A stretch of DNA of 24,599 bases from a virus. The notes beneath the pieces were generated by a model. The model was not told the DNA's origin and made no database searches. It saw only the letters and a program-made list of their open reading frames with translations. This document shows, piece by piece, positions 1-12,042 of this stretch (positions are counted from its first letter, which is position 1; each line of letters begins with the position of its first letter). The stretch covers positions 1 through 24,599 of IMG/VR virus record IMGVR_UViG_3300042564_003496, one strand, 5' to 3'. The translations under genes were made by a program, and so were the position numbers.

Positions 1-695
1 AGGACAACCCAAAGATTGTACAACGTAAACACTTCACACTTTGGACAGGTATTGAACCAGACAACTTGGTAAACCACAAAGAAGAGGTTATGGCTAAACT
101 TACAGACATCAAAGAAACAATGAAGAACGAGTTAATTATGAAAAAACTTCCTTCAGATTCAATGACGATGAACCAAATCAAAAACCAAATCAGAAAAATG
201 ATTGCTGATGGTACAAAGATTGACTTGGTTCTTTTGGACTATATTGATTGTGTTGTCCCTGAAAGTACAAGTAAAGATGAGTGGAAAGCTGAGGGTTCAG
301 TAATGAGAGGGTTTGAATCAATGTGTCACGAACTATCATTAGTTGGATGGACAGCAACACAGGGTAACAGAAGCTCTATATCTTCTGAGGTTGTTACTAC
401 TGACCAAATGGGTGGTTCTATTAAGAAAGCACAAGTTGGACACGTTATCATTACCGTGGCTAAAACTTTACAACAAAAAGAAATGAACTTGGCAACAATT
501 GCTATTACCAAATCACGTATTGGTAAAGATGGGGTAGTGTTTGAGAACTGTAAGTTCAACAACGAACTACTTGAAATCGATACAGAGTCATCTGTAACCT
601 TCTTAGGTTTTGGGGAACAACAAGAAGAAAGAAAACGTGACCGAGTTAAAGAACTTTTAGAAAAAAGAAAACAAAGAGAAGAACAAAAACAATAA
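1..695 (+). CDS. Replicative DNA helicase, DnaB/T4 gp41-like, C-terminal part (5' truncated)
   Basis: The reading frame is open from base 3 and has no start in the window, so only about the last 230 residues are seen. The fragment carries the later motifs of a RecA-fold hexameric helicase: a Walker B-type strand LVLLDYID (visible residues 75-82), a TQGNR sensor motif (119-123) where DnaB proteins have Q-x-NR, and MGGSIKKAQVGHVIITVAKT, which corresponds to the segment before the arginine finger. A KSRIGKDG stretch follows, in the place of the DnaB K-x-R-x-G motif. The last 25 or so residues are highly charged and probably helical. Family knowledge: such enzymes unwind DNA 5' to 3' at the fork and load primase. 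The Walker A motif must lie upstream of the window. The next gene, a nucleotide reductase, starts 24 bases downstream, which fits a DNA-replication cluster. RadA-like or other RecA-fold ATPases are less likely alternatives. Confidence 0.85.
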   Translation, partial: DNPKIVQRKHFTLWTGIEPDNLVNHKEEVMAKLTDIKETMKNELIMKKLPSDSMTMNQIKNQIRKMIADGTKIDLVLLDYIDCVVPESTSKDEWKAEGSVMRGFESMCHELSLVGWTATQGNRSSISSEVVTTDQMGGSIKKAQVGHVIITVAKTLQQKEMNLATIAITKSRIGKDGVVFENCKFNNELLEIDTESSVTFLGFGEQQEERKRDRVKELLEKRKQREEQKQ

Positions 696-719
696 TATAA
701 ATTAAAATAAACAAGAATT

Positions 720-3241
<2,522 letters not shown>

Positions 3242-3246
3242 TACAA

Positions 3247-5085
3247 ATGGCAAATAATAGAATATCATACGCATCTAGGGATTATCAGTCAATCAGGACC
3301 GAGCTCTTGAATTATACTAAAACTTACTATCCTGACTTAATCCAAGACTTTAACGATGCTTCGGTCTTCTCCGTATTCATTGATTTAAACGCCGCGATTG
3401 CGGACAACTTACATTATAACATTGACCGAAGTATTCAGGAGACTGTTTTACAATATGCTCAACAAAGGTCATCAGTTTATAACATAGCCAGAACCTACGG
3501 TTTAAAATTACCAGGACAAAGACCATCAGTTGCTTTAGTTGATTTCTCAATTACAGTCCCTGCTTTTGGTGATAAAGAAGATGAAAGATATCTTGGAACA
3601 TTGACAAGAGGTTCACAAGTTGTTGGAGCCGGAATTGTTTTTGAAAATGTTTATGACATTGATTTTGCTTCACCATATAATTCTCAAGGTTTTCCCAATA
3701 GATTAAAAATACCAAACTTTAACTCAAATAATATTTTAGTTAATTATACAATCACAAAAAGAGAAATTGTTGTAAATGGTATTACAAAGGTATTCAAACG
3801 AGTTATTGGTGCAAATGATGTTAAACCATTCTTTGAATTATTTTTACCTGAAAAAAATGTGTTAGGCATTACAAGTGTATTATTAAAGAATGGTACACAA
3901 TATACAAACACACCAACAACTGCAGAGTTTTTAGGTGTTGATAATAGATGGTATGAAGTGGATGCATTGGCTGAAGATAGAGTCTTTATTGAAGACCCTG
4001 CAAAAGTTTCTGACCAACCTGGTATTAAAGTTGGTAAGTATATCCAAACTCAAGATAGATTTATTACCGAATATACACCTGAAGGATTTAAGAAAATGAC
4101 ATTTGGTGGTGGTACCAATACCGCACAAGACCAATTGAACCAGTTCACAACTTTAGGTACAACATTAGAACTTCAAAAATATTCTAACAATTTCTCATTA
4201 GGTTCAACATTAACACCAAATTCAACATTGTTCATTCAATATAGAGTTGGTGGTGGATTGGCAACAAACTTAGGAACAAACGTAATCAATCAAATTGGTA
4301 CTGTTTCATTCTTTGTTAATGGTCCATCTGAGACAACAAACTCAGCGGTAGTTAATTCATTAAGATGTGTTAACGTAACTGCGGCGGTAGGTGGAGCGGG
4401 TATTCCATCATTAGAGGAAATTAGAAACTATGTATCATTTAATTTTGCAGCTCAAAAGAGAGCGGTTACCGTACAGGATTACGAATCAATTATTAGAAAC
4501 ATGCCAGCTCAATTTGGAGCACCCGCAAAAGTATCTATAACAGAAAATGATAATAAAATTTTAATTCAAATTTTATCTTACGATACTTCAGGTAAATTAA
4601 CCAATATTGTTTCAAATACTTTAAGACAAAACATTGCAAATTATTTATCAAACTACCGAATGATGAATGATTATATTTCAATATTCAGTGCTGAGGTTAT
4701 TGACTTGAGTGTTGATGTTGCGATTGTCTTAGATTCAGCTCAAAACTCAGGACAAGTTATTTCAAGTGTTATTGATAAAATATCTGCATACTTTAACCCT
4801 CTATCAAGACAATTAGGTCAGAATGTTTATCTATCCGAGATTAGAAGTATTATTCAAAATACAAATGGGGTATTAACCGTTTCAACTTTAGATGTGTTTA
4901 ATGAAGTTGGTGGTCAATATTCATCGGCAGAAACCTCTATGGAATACTCAGACCCAGAATTAAAACTTATTGGTCCTGTTGATGATACCATATTTGCTCA
5001 ACCATCACAAGTGTATCAGATTAGATATCCAGGTAAAGACATTAGAGTTTCGGTTAAGAACTTCCAATCAATTACTTTTTCTTAA
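3247..5085 (+). CDS. gp6: Baseplate wedge protein, T4 gp6-like (baseplate J family)
   Basis: The 612-residue protein resembles gp6/baseplate-J proteins in length (T4 gp6 is about 660) and layout. The N-terminus, YASRDYQSIRTELLNYTKTYYPDL, leads into a helical segment (FSVFIDLNAAIADNLHYNIDRS) typical of the wedge-ring domain. About residues 378-420 hold the family signature: an RNYVSFNFAAQKRAVTVQDYES-type stretch with the conserved RAVT-x-x-DYE pattern. A repeat of alpha/beta elements follows, ending in LSEIRSIIQNTNGV and a C-terminal beta segment. In contractile phages gp6 dimers form the iris-like ring linking neighbouring wedges and binding gp25 and gp7. The position immediately after gp25 supports the call. 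The start ATG has no Shine-Dalgarno sequence. A TATAAATA sequence (T4 late promoter consensus) lies 18 bases before the ATG, but inside the gp25 3' end and in AT-rich sequence. Confidence 0.87.
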   Translation: MANNRISYASRDYQSIRTELLNYTKTYYPDLIQDFNDASVFSVFIDLNAAIADNLHYNIDRSIQETVLQYAQQRSSVYNIARTYGLKLPGQRPSVALVDFSITVPAFGDKEDERYLGTLTRGSQVVGAGIVFENVYDIDFASPYNSQGFPNRLKIPNFNSNNILVNYTITKREIVVNGITKVFKRVIGANDVKPFFELFLPEKNVLGITSVLLKNGTQYTNTPTTAEFLGVDNRWYEVDALAEDRVFIEDPAKVSDQPGIKVGKYIQTQDRFITEYTPEGFKKMTFGGGTNTAQDQLNQFTTLGTTLELQKYSNNFSLGSTLTPNSTLFIQYRVGGGLATNLGTNVINQIGTVSFFVNGPSETTNSAVVNSLRCVNVTAAVGGAGIPSLEEIRNYVSFNFAAQKRAVTVQDYESIIRNMPAQFGAPAKVSITENDNKILIQILSYDTSGKLTNIVSNTLRQNIANYLSNYRMMNDYISIFSAEVIDLSVDVAIVLDSAQNSGQVISSVIDKISAYFNPLSRQLGQNVYLSEIRSIIQNTNGVLTVSTLDVFNEVGGQYSSAETSMEYSDPELKLIGPVDDTIFAQPSQVYQIRYPGKDIRVSVKNFQSITFS

Positions 5086-5150
5086 CAAGTTTATTTATTT
5101 TTTCTTTGGATTATTATTTAATTGTGTGGGTTCACTTTAAAAATCCCGCA

Positions 5151-5166
5151 TAAACTATTTATTAAC
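5151..5166 (+). promoter_or_regulatory. Putative late promoter element TAAACTATTTATTAAC
   Basis: This lies in a 92-base non-coding gap upstream of the 1727-residue protein. The TATTTATTAA core starts exactly 22 bases before the ATG at 5178. The 12-mer TAAACTATTTAT recurs at 13957 with the same 27-base distance to its start codon. It is AT-rich like T4-type late promoters but not identical to TATAAATA. The promoter role is an inference from position and recurrence. The rest of the gap is T-rich and holds only a weak 6-bp GTGTGGG/CCCGCAT hairpin. Confidence 0.5.
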
Positions 5167-5177
5167 TAAAGACATTA

Positions 5178-8100
5178 ATGGGTCAATCATATAGAATAAG
5201 GACTGAATTAGGGGTTAACAAAACAATCAACGTACAATTAGACCAAGAGTTTGAACAGTTAGAGATTTTATCTTTAAAAATACAACAAGAAGATGTCTAT
5301 ATAAGAAGTTGTGCCGATTATGGAGTTATTGTTGGTAGGGTTACCGCTAACAATGGTTTTGGATTACCAAACGCAAGAGTGTCAATATTCATACCTATTA
5401 CAACGGTAGATGAATCAAACCCAATTATTTCAAGTATATACCCATATAAATCACCTTCAGATAAAAATGAAGATGGATATAGGTACAACTTATTACCTTA
5501 TGAAAAATCTTATTCTGTTCACGCAGCAACAGGTACAATACCATCAAGATTGGATGCTCTGACAGGAACAACCGCTGTTGAAATATATGACAGATATTAT
5601 AAGTTCACGGCCAAAACAAATGATAGTGGGGATTACATGATAATGGGGGTACCATTAGGGTTTCAAACTGTTGTTATGGATGTTGACTTGTCTGATATTG
5701 GAGAGTTTTCATTGACACCACAGGATTTAATTAGAATGGGTCTTGCAACTGAAGCTCAAGTTGCGGGTAATCGTTTTAGAACATCAACAGATTTAAATTC
5801 ATTACCTCAAATTATTAATTTGGTTAAAGGTATTGAAATATCACCACTTTGGGGTGACCCTGATATTTGTGACATTGCCATTAATCGTCTTGATTTTGAT
5901 TTGAGAGACGAGGCAAATGTTAATATACAACCAACATCTGTTTTTATGGGTTCAATTTATTCCACTTCAGACGCTTACCGAGTTAGGAGAAATGCAAAAC
6001 CTAAAGATGATATGGGTAATCTTTGTAGTTTACAATCAGGACCTGGACAAATATTAGCAATTAGACAAACCATCCAACAAGATACTATTGGTAATCCAAT
6101 ACTGGAACAATATCAATTAGAACAATCTGGAAATATTATTGATGGTGATGGTGTTTGGTTAACTGAATTACCAATGAACTTAGATTATTATATAACTAAT
6201 GAATTTGGTGAAAGAGTTATATCAAATGACCCAACAATAGGTATTCCAACTAAGGCAAAATATAGATTTAAAATTAAATGGACTCAACCAACGGCATTAA
6301 CTGAACAAACAAGACGACCATATTTTTTAGTTCCAAATATTAAAGAGTATGGATGGACAAGTTCGGTAATTGACCCAAATTTACAATTTAACCCATCGTC
6401 TAACGCAGAATTGGCTGGTTCATATTATTTTGGATTAGATTGGACCGGATACACAAATACTCAAGCGGCAATAAATTGTGATGATACTTTTTATCAATTT
6501 GACTTTAATAAAGTTTACACGGTTTCAGGGTTAATTGATGAATTTAAAAATGGTGGAAGAGGTAGGTTTATTGGGATTAAAGAAATTGACAGTCAAGATT
6601 GTGAAAGTACTATTAATAAATTTCCTGTAAATGAAGGTTTTAGAAATTTTGATTTTATTTTCTTTCTATTTGCAATTTTAATGCAATTGGTTCAAATAAT
6701 TGGTATCCCATTATTAATTGTTTATCATATTGCTGCGGCAATTTTAGAAAATTATGCGAAACCTTTAATTATTGCATTAATTGGGTGGATTATTAAAAAC
6801 GTTATTGCGTTTGGATTTTTGGTTGCGGTTTATATTGCGTTAATTATTGCGTCTTTTGGTGTTAGTATTGCGGGGGTAGTATCTGCGGTACTACAGTTGA
6901 CCGTATGGACAATTTTGTTAATTAAAGCAAAGAAAATAAAAAAATTCATTGAACAACTAAGGTTTGGACCTTTTAAATTACCAATGGTGACTTATCCCGA
7001 TTGTCAGGCTTGTGAATGTGACCCAGAGATTCTACAGTCTTCTACAAACGCCACTGAGTCTTTTTTAGTTAGTCAATTATCTAATTCATCGGCATATTAT
7101 GAAAATTTAGTTAAGGCTCAAGAAAGGGCAACATCACAATCTCCAAGTGATGATACTTACGAAGCGAACAATTCATTATATGCTCAAATTTTAAGTGAGG
7201 CACTTGCAGGATTTGGTTCTAGTAATACTAATCCATCTGCATACAAAAATGGTGTGAGTTCTATTGTTACATTTCCTGACAGCGATAATACTCGAAGATT
7301 TGCTGTTTCAAAAACAATAACACCAGGAGAAAGGATAAACACTTTTAATGTTAGAAATAAATATTTCCAAGGGATTAATAGAATAAAAGCTACTTTTGCT
7401 TCAGATGTAAATAATCCTGTAGGTTTGTATCATTATGATAATACTTTAACTATATTATCACCTGAAGAATTTGAACCAGGTACTCTATTAACTTTTGTGA
7501 ATCCATCATTAACCACAGATAAAAATTATTTGTGGACAGGAACTACTGGTGGTTCAGTGTTACAAGGAATAAATGGTAGAATTCAAACTGACCAATTTAC
7601 TACTCAAGTAAAATATGCAATTCCAACAGATAATAGTCAAACTACGGAATCGACTACATTATATACTATACCAAGTGCAACAACTGAGTGTGTTGATAGT
7701 ATTACTATAGATGTTACTACTTCAGGTACGGTGACATATAATACTTGTAATGGGGGGATTGTTATTTATAGTGCGTTAACATTAGGGTCTCATACAATAA
7801 CAAATGTTAATTGTATAAGTACAACTAATTTAGGTGGTACTGCAGAATATACGGTAGTTAGTTTTGGTGAAAGTTGTCAAAGATATGTATATCCTTCAGA
7901 TATTGAATACTATCAAGTACTTACTGCTATTACAATTACAACAAATATTGTTAATGGTGTACCACAATATTCAATACCTAATTTAGGTAGTGGTGTTGGG
8001 TTTTGGAACTATTTAACTGCACCAAGCTCAGTTCAAATTTATAAAGAAGTTAAAGGCAATTTAGGTAGTGATGGGTGGCTTGAAGATGGAGCACAACAAA

Positions 8101-10361
8101 ATTTAGCCATAAGTAATTTTGCGGATTTTTCTGACTCAAAAATTTTAATTTTACAAAGAGGGGTTGACCCATATTCCCCAACGTTAATTAATCAATATGG
8201 TATTGGTAAGATATTGGGATACCCAAATGAAAACGACGTAATCATTACGGCAACAACAAAAATGAATATACCTGTTCAAAAATTACCAACAGGTTCAGTA
8301 ACTACTGTTCCACAACATAACGTTCAAAATAATATTTATTTTTCATCTTATGTTTATAGTCCTGGTGTGGTAGGTTCAACAACACCTGGTTTACAATTTT
8401 CTTCATACACCACAAGTAATGTTGGATTTTATGGGGCATTAGATTCAACAACTCCCGATAGAACTATTAATTCAGGTCCAACATTTGGTAATGTTTTTGT
8501 ACCAGCAACAGTATTCATTGATAAAAGTCCGTCATATGGAATAGCTAATGGTGTGGTAACCAAAACATCGAATGATTATTATTCATCCGCAATATCGGTT
8601 AGTAAGTATGATACCGCCGAGGATTTATCGGGTGGTGCAATATTAAAGTTAACTCCATTAGTTTTAAATACTATTATTTTAAATGTGATATTCCCGTTGC
8701 TCTCTTATAAGGCATATAATGACCCACCGAGTAGGGTATACTTTAGCCCAATTTTATATCCAACATTAACGGGTTCAAGTGCGTTGAACATTGTCAATTC
8801 TTCAAGAAATGTTATGAGAACTGACAGATTACCATCATCTGATTATATCGATAGTGGTGTTATAAATGGTAGTGTTAGTTTATTACAACAAAACGTAGGA
8901 TTTTCTGCTTATATTATTGGTGGACAAGGAGCACCCATTAATGTAAGTGGTTACGATACAGGTGCATCTCAAGTTAATGCTGATATTGAGGGTCAACTTG
9001 CTAGTGTCAATGTGTTAGAGTCATTAAGTACTTGTGAGAGAATGGTTGGTCTTAATTGTTATAGTGGTAATAGTGTTAATTTTGGTGTTACTGCGGGATG
9101 TCAAAGTAGTGATTCAGTTCAAAATGGGTGTTATGTTTTTGCGGTTAATCCTTGGACAGATTTACAAAAAGATTTAAGGGCGTTTAGTGAGTGGGGATTT
9201 AGATTTAGATTTTTCTATGGGTTATGTCGAGGTGTTTTATCTCAAACATTTACCAACAATTGGGTAAATGGTTCATTATACACATTTCCAATACAAGTTG
9301 ATACTTATTTTGACCAACAAAATAAACCATTACCACCTCAGTTTGCCAAAGAACTTGTTTATTTTGATGATAAGACTAATAACTTCTATTACAGAAGTTC
9401 ACCTTATTTGTCAGGAACAACATCACCAAGATTTATTGGAAGACCAACTCTTGGATTAATAAACCCCGTTAATGACAGAAATTTATTGTTCCCAACAACA
9501 ATTGTTAATTTGGGTATTAAAGATGATTTTTATCAAGAAATAATTTTTGACCCGTCAGCTAAAGGGTACATAATGAATACATTAAATCCAACAAGTTATT
9601 CGGATACTTCAGATTTGGTAAATTTATTTGTTATATCTCGTATTACAGACGAAGGATATTTGGCTCAACTTTTTACTTTTGGTAATAATGGATTGAATCA
9701 ATTATTTACCAGACCCGATAGAAGAATTGATGGTGATTTAGCTCAAAGTATGTCAATTAATTCTGAGTATGGTGTAATACCTTTTTCACCTGAGTTTTAT
9801 AGTGTTTATGGTACAAGTAATGACCCTGTTGTTATTTTGGGTGGACTTGATGACCCAACAATGGGTGTTTTCTTTTCTTCTACCACAGTTGATTTACAAA
9901 ACAAAGACTTCTTAACGCCTGGAGTTATTGATTTTAGACCATCAAATAATGCAAATGCTATAACATATCCTTATGGTATTAAATCTCAGTATGTACCGTT
10001 TTATCAGTGGGGATTAAATCAACCATCAATACAAAGTATTTTTGGTTCACAATACAATGATTGGGTTACAAATCAATCATCAAATATTAATACTTCAGGT
10101 ATTTTTGGATATAACTATCAATCATTAGATAGAAGAAATATTGGGTCGCCAAGTTATTTTATTGGGTCAAATTCACAAGTAAGTGATATATACGAAAGAG
10201 GTTATATCTTTAATGTAAACCCTAATGGTTCATATTCTTACAATGCGGGAACTTATCCAAATAAATTCTTAGTTAGCGCTCCATTCCATTTTTATTTTGG
10301 AGTAAATAAAGGATTAACTGCGTTAGATAAATTTAAAACAAAATATTCTGTAGGTGAATAA
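5178..10361 (+). CDS. Very large virion protein (1727 aa) with carboxypeptidase-regulatory-like N-terminus and membrane-type helices
   Basis: I cannot assign this to a named family over its full length. Residues about 45-75 and 140-175 (VIVGRVTANNGFGLPNARVSIF and a later NDSGDYMIMGVPLG) look like a carboxypeptidase-regulatory-like beta-sandwich. Residues about 491-583 are strongly hydrophobic, enough for three or four membrane helices, flanked by FRNFDF and a basic KAKKIKKF segment. A CxxCxC cluster follows at 609-614 (DCQACEC). Beyond about 620 the protein is Asn/Ser/Thr-rich and beta-like, with cysteine-bearing patches near 840-890 and 1286-1325. No signal peptide or enzymatic motif is visible. 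It follows gp6 and overlaps the next gene by 8 bases, so a baseplate or tail-tip structural role is likely. Coiled coils typical of a tape-measure protein are not obvious, though membrane segments occur in that class. A role in contacting or crossing the host envelope is speculative. Confidence 0.8.
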   Translation: MGQSYRIRTELGVNKTINVQLDQEFEQLEILSLKIQQEDVYIRSCADYGVIVGRVTANNGFGLPNARVSIFIPITTVDESNPIISSIYPYKSPSDKNEDGYRYNLLPYEKSYSVHAATGTIPSRLDALTGTTAVEIYDRYYKFTAKTNDSGDYMIMGVPLGFQTVVMDVDLSDIGEFSLTPQDLIRMGLATEAQVAGNRFRTSTDLNSLPQIINLVKGIEISPLWGDPDICDIAINRLDFDLRDEANVNIQPTSVFMGSIYSTSDAYRVRRNAKPKDDMGNLCSLQSGPGQILAIRQTIQQDTIGNPILEQYQLEQSGNIIDGDGVWLTELPMNLDYYITNEFGERVISNDPTIGIPTKAKYRFKIKWTQPTALTEQTRRPYFLVPNIKEYGWTSSVIDPNLQFNPSSNAELAGSYYFGLDWTGYTNTQAAINCDDTFYQFDFNKVYTVSGLIDEFKNGGRGRFIGIKEIDSQDCESTINKFPVNEGFRNFDFIFFLFAILMQLVQIIGIPLLIVYHIAAAILENYAKPLIIALIGWIIKNVIAFGFLVAVYIALIIASFGVSIAGVVSAVLQLTVWTILLIKAKKIKKFIEQLRFGPFKLPMVTYPDCQACECDPEILQSSTNATESFLVSQLSNSSAYYENLVKAQERATSQSPSDDTYEANNSLYAQILSEALAGFGSSNTNPSAYKNGVSSIVTFPDSDNTRRFAVSKTITPGERINTFNVRNKYFQGINRIKATFASDVNNPVGLYHYDNTLTILSPEEFEPGTLLTFVNPSLTTDKNYLWTGTTGGSVLQGINGRIQTDQFTTQVKYAIPTDNSQTTESTTLYTIPSATTECVDSITIDVTTSGTVTYNTCNGGIVIYSALTLGSHTITNVNCISTTNLGGTAEYTVVSFGESCQRYVYPSDIEYYQVLTAITITTNIVNGVPQYSIPNLGSGVGFWNYLTAPSSVQIYKEVKGNLGSDGWLEDGAQQNLAISNFADFSDSKILILQRGVDPYSPTLINQYGIGKILGYPNENDVIITATTKMNIPVQKLPTGSVTTVPQHNVQNNIYFSSYVYSPGVVGSTTPGLQFSSYTTSNVGFYGALDSTTPDRTINSGPTFGNVFVPATVFIDKSPSYGIANGVVTKTSNDYYSSAISVSKYDTAEDLSGGAILKLTPLVLNTIILNVIFPLLSYKAYNDPPSRVYFSPILYPTLTGSSALNIVNSSRNVMRTDRLPSSDYIDSGVINGSVSLLQQNVGFSAYIIGGQGAPINVSGYDTGASQVNADIEGQLASVNVLESLSTCERMVGLNCYSGNSVNFGVTAGCQSSDSVQNGCYVFAVNPWTDLQKDLRAFSEWGFRFRFFYGLCRGVLSQTFTNNWVNGSLYTFPIQVDTYFDQQNKPLPPQFAKELVYFDDKTNNFYYRSSPYLSGTTSPRFIGRPTLGLINPVNDRNLLFPTTIVNLGIKDDFYQEIIFDPSAKGYIMNTLNPTSYSDTSDLVNLFVISRITDEGYLAQLFTFGNNGLNQLFTRPDRRIDGDLAQSMSINSEYGVIPFSPEFYSVYGTSNDPVVILGGLDDPTMGVFFSSTTVDLQNKDFLTPGVIDFRPSNNANAITYPYGIKSQYVPFYQWGLNQPSIQSIFGSQYNDWVTNQSSNINTSGIFGYNYQSLDRRNIGSPSYFIGSNSQVSDIYERGYIFNVNPNGSYSYNAGTYPNKFLVSAPFHFYFGVNKGLTALDKFKTKYSVGE

Positions 10362-12042
10362 GTTTACAATTATACCGAGTAGTCAGGAATATCAGGCGGC
10401 TCCATCAGTTGACCAAGATATCACTATTACTTTAGAGCAACAGAGTCAACAAATGGTTGAATATGACCGAAGTCAAAGTATTAGTTTGGCTCAAGTATTT
10501 GATGATGAAAGACAAAGTAGTGGTATATTCAGACCCACATTCAAAGTTAATTATTTGTATGGTAACACATATACAGGTACTACTGAATATGTTCCATTTA
10601 GAAATACTTTATATTATGTTAATCCCGAACAATCTTTTGTTAGTACTATATGGAAAGGATTTCCACAATATTATGAATTTGATTTTTATAGGCCTAACAT
10701 ATCTGACCAACATATTAATTATGTTGCAAAAAGTGCCTACACATACAATTGGACATATTATATTAGTTATGCTCAAAGTAACAATTATTTAAAACAAATG
10801 TCATACACATTAAATAATAGTAGTTATGATTGGTATGCGTCCGAAGGTATTCCATTTTCAATTATTAATGGAACTCAAAATGGTAGTAATGTTATTAGAT
10901 TTCAATGTATTGCACCACACGGATTAACTGTTGGTGAGTATGTTGAATTACCTTTCTTTTATAATCAATTAAATTTATTCCAAGTTTATTCATTGGGTAA
11001 TAACCAATTAGATAGTGACCCCTACGTTTTTAACCTATTCAATTTTGGATATACGGGTACCACATTTGCCAATGGAGTTACGGGAACATTTAAAAGAGTT
11101 ATTAATCCTGATAATTTATTGGAAACAAAGTCAAAATATTATGTGAGGGAACATAAAATTTTAACAAATGTTGGAGATTGTATTATGGTTAAAAATGCGT
11201 TTGAAAAGAATCTATTTAACGAAGAGAGAAAATTTGAATATAGTTCAATAACACCAAACCAAATTTCAAGAATATCTCAAAAGACTAGTAGTAATTCATA
11301 TAATGTTACGGTCAATTACGATTTAGATTTAAATGGAGTGTTGGATAATCAAAAACGACCTGTTAGTGAATTATTTTTAACTATTATTAATAAAGGATAT
11401 ACGGGATATTTTAATCAACCAAATAATGGTATAGGGTTAAAACAAGGTTGGGAGTTTAATTTGACAAGGCCAATAAGTTCTTGGTGGGATTTAAAAAATA
11501 CTTATTCCGATACAAACATACAAACATCAAATTATACTTTGACTAGTGGTGTTACAAAAACATTTTATTATAATCAAGATTTAAAAAAAGATGATTTAAT
11601 TGATGGTGACTTTTGTGAGTGGAATGATTATAACCAAATTGAAAGGGTTATTTCACCGTACTATCAAAAACTGAATTACAATCAAAACGTATTTCAAACT
11701 ACTGAAACATATTCAACAAATAGTCCTGGATTTTATTACAAACCCCACACATCAATGAGGATTAGAGTTTTCTCTGATTATGTTGAGACTGCGGTTGCGG
11801 AACAAGTTGAAAATGTGCCTTTCTATTCTTTTTATTCTTCTGCCGACCAATCGTTTAGATGGAGAGACATATATACTTATGGGTTTAAGGATAACCTTGA
11901 AAGGGGTGTTGATTTCCCATTTATGAACAGCGCTCAATATCCATATCAAGAAGCCATCTTTAGATTAATACCTGAAGGAATAAACTATAACTCTTTAGGG
12001 GTTCAGTACCCAATTAAGCCATTGTTTGATGAGTGTGAATAA
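10354..12042 (+). CDS. Unrecognised phage structural protein, 562 aa
   Basis: I do not recognise a family. The protein is rich in Tyr, Asn, Phe and Ser, with short alternating beta-type segments and no membrane helix, signal peptide or catalytic motif, which is typical of baseplate or fibre components. The start is GTG at 10354, giving MNKFTIIPSSQEYQAAPSVDQ. It overlaps the end of the 1727-residue gene by 8 bases in the sequence GTGAATAA, so expression is probably coupled. Its 3' end overlaps the next gene in the same style. Residues about 30-60 are Gln/Asp/Ser-rich and may be flexible. The gene sits between gp6-like and gp7-like genes, where T4-like phages keep peripheral wedge proteins (gp8-gp10), but I see no sequence match to any of those. 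Confidence 0.75.
   Translation: MNKFTIIPSSQEYQAAPSVDQDITITLEQQSQQMVEYDRSQSISLAQVFDDERQSSGIFRPTFKVNYLYGNTYTGTTEYVPFRNTLYYVNPEQSFVSTIWKGFPQYYEFDFYRPNISDQHINYVAKSAYTYNWTYYISYAQSNNYLKQMSYTLNNSSYDWYASEGIPFSIINGTQNGSNVIRFQCIAPHGLTVGEYVELPFFYNQLNLFQVYSLGNNQLDSDPYVFNLFNFGYTGTTFANGVTGTFKRVINPDNLLETKSKYYVREHKILTNVGDCIMVKNAFEKNLFNEERKFEYSSITPNQISRISQKTSSNSYNVTVNYDLDLNGVLDNQKRPVSELFLTIINKGYTGYFNQPNNGIGLKQGWEFNLTRPISSWWDLKNTYSDTNIQTSNYTLTSGVTKTFYYNQDLKKDDLIDGDFCEWNDYNQIERVISPYYQKLNYNQNVFQTTETYSTNSPGFYYKPHTSMRIRVFSDYVETAVAEQVENVPFYSFYSSADQSFRWRDIYTYGFKDNLERGVDFPFMNSAQYPYQEAIFRLIPEGINYNSLGVQYPIKPLFDECE

Noticed and set aside
5125-5152. GTGTGGG/CCCGCAT hairpin as a terminator after gp6
   Set aside because: The stem is only six pairs with one wobble and a 14-base loop, and no T-run follows directly.
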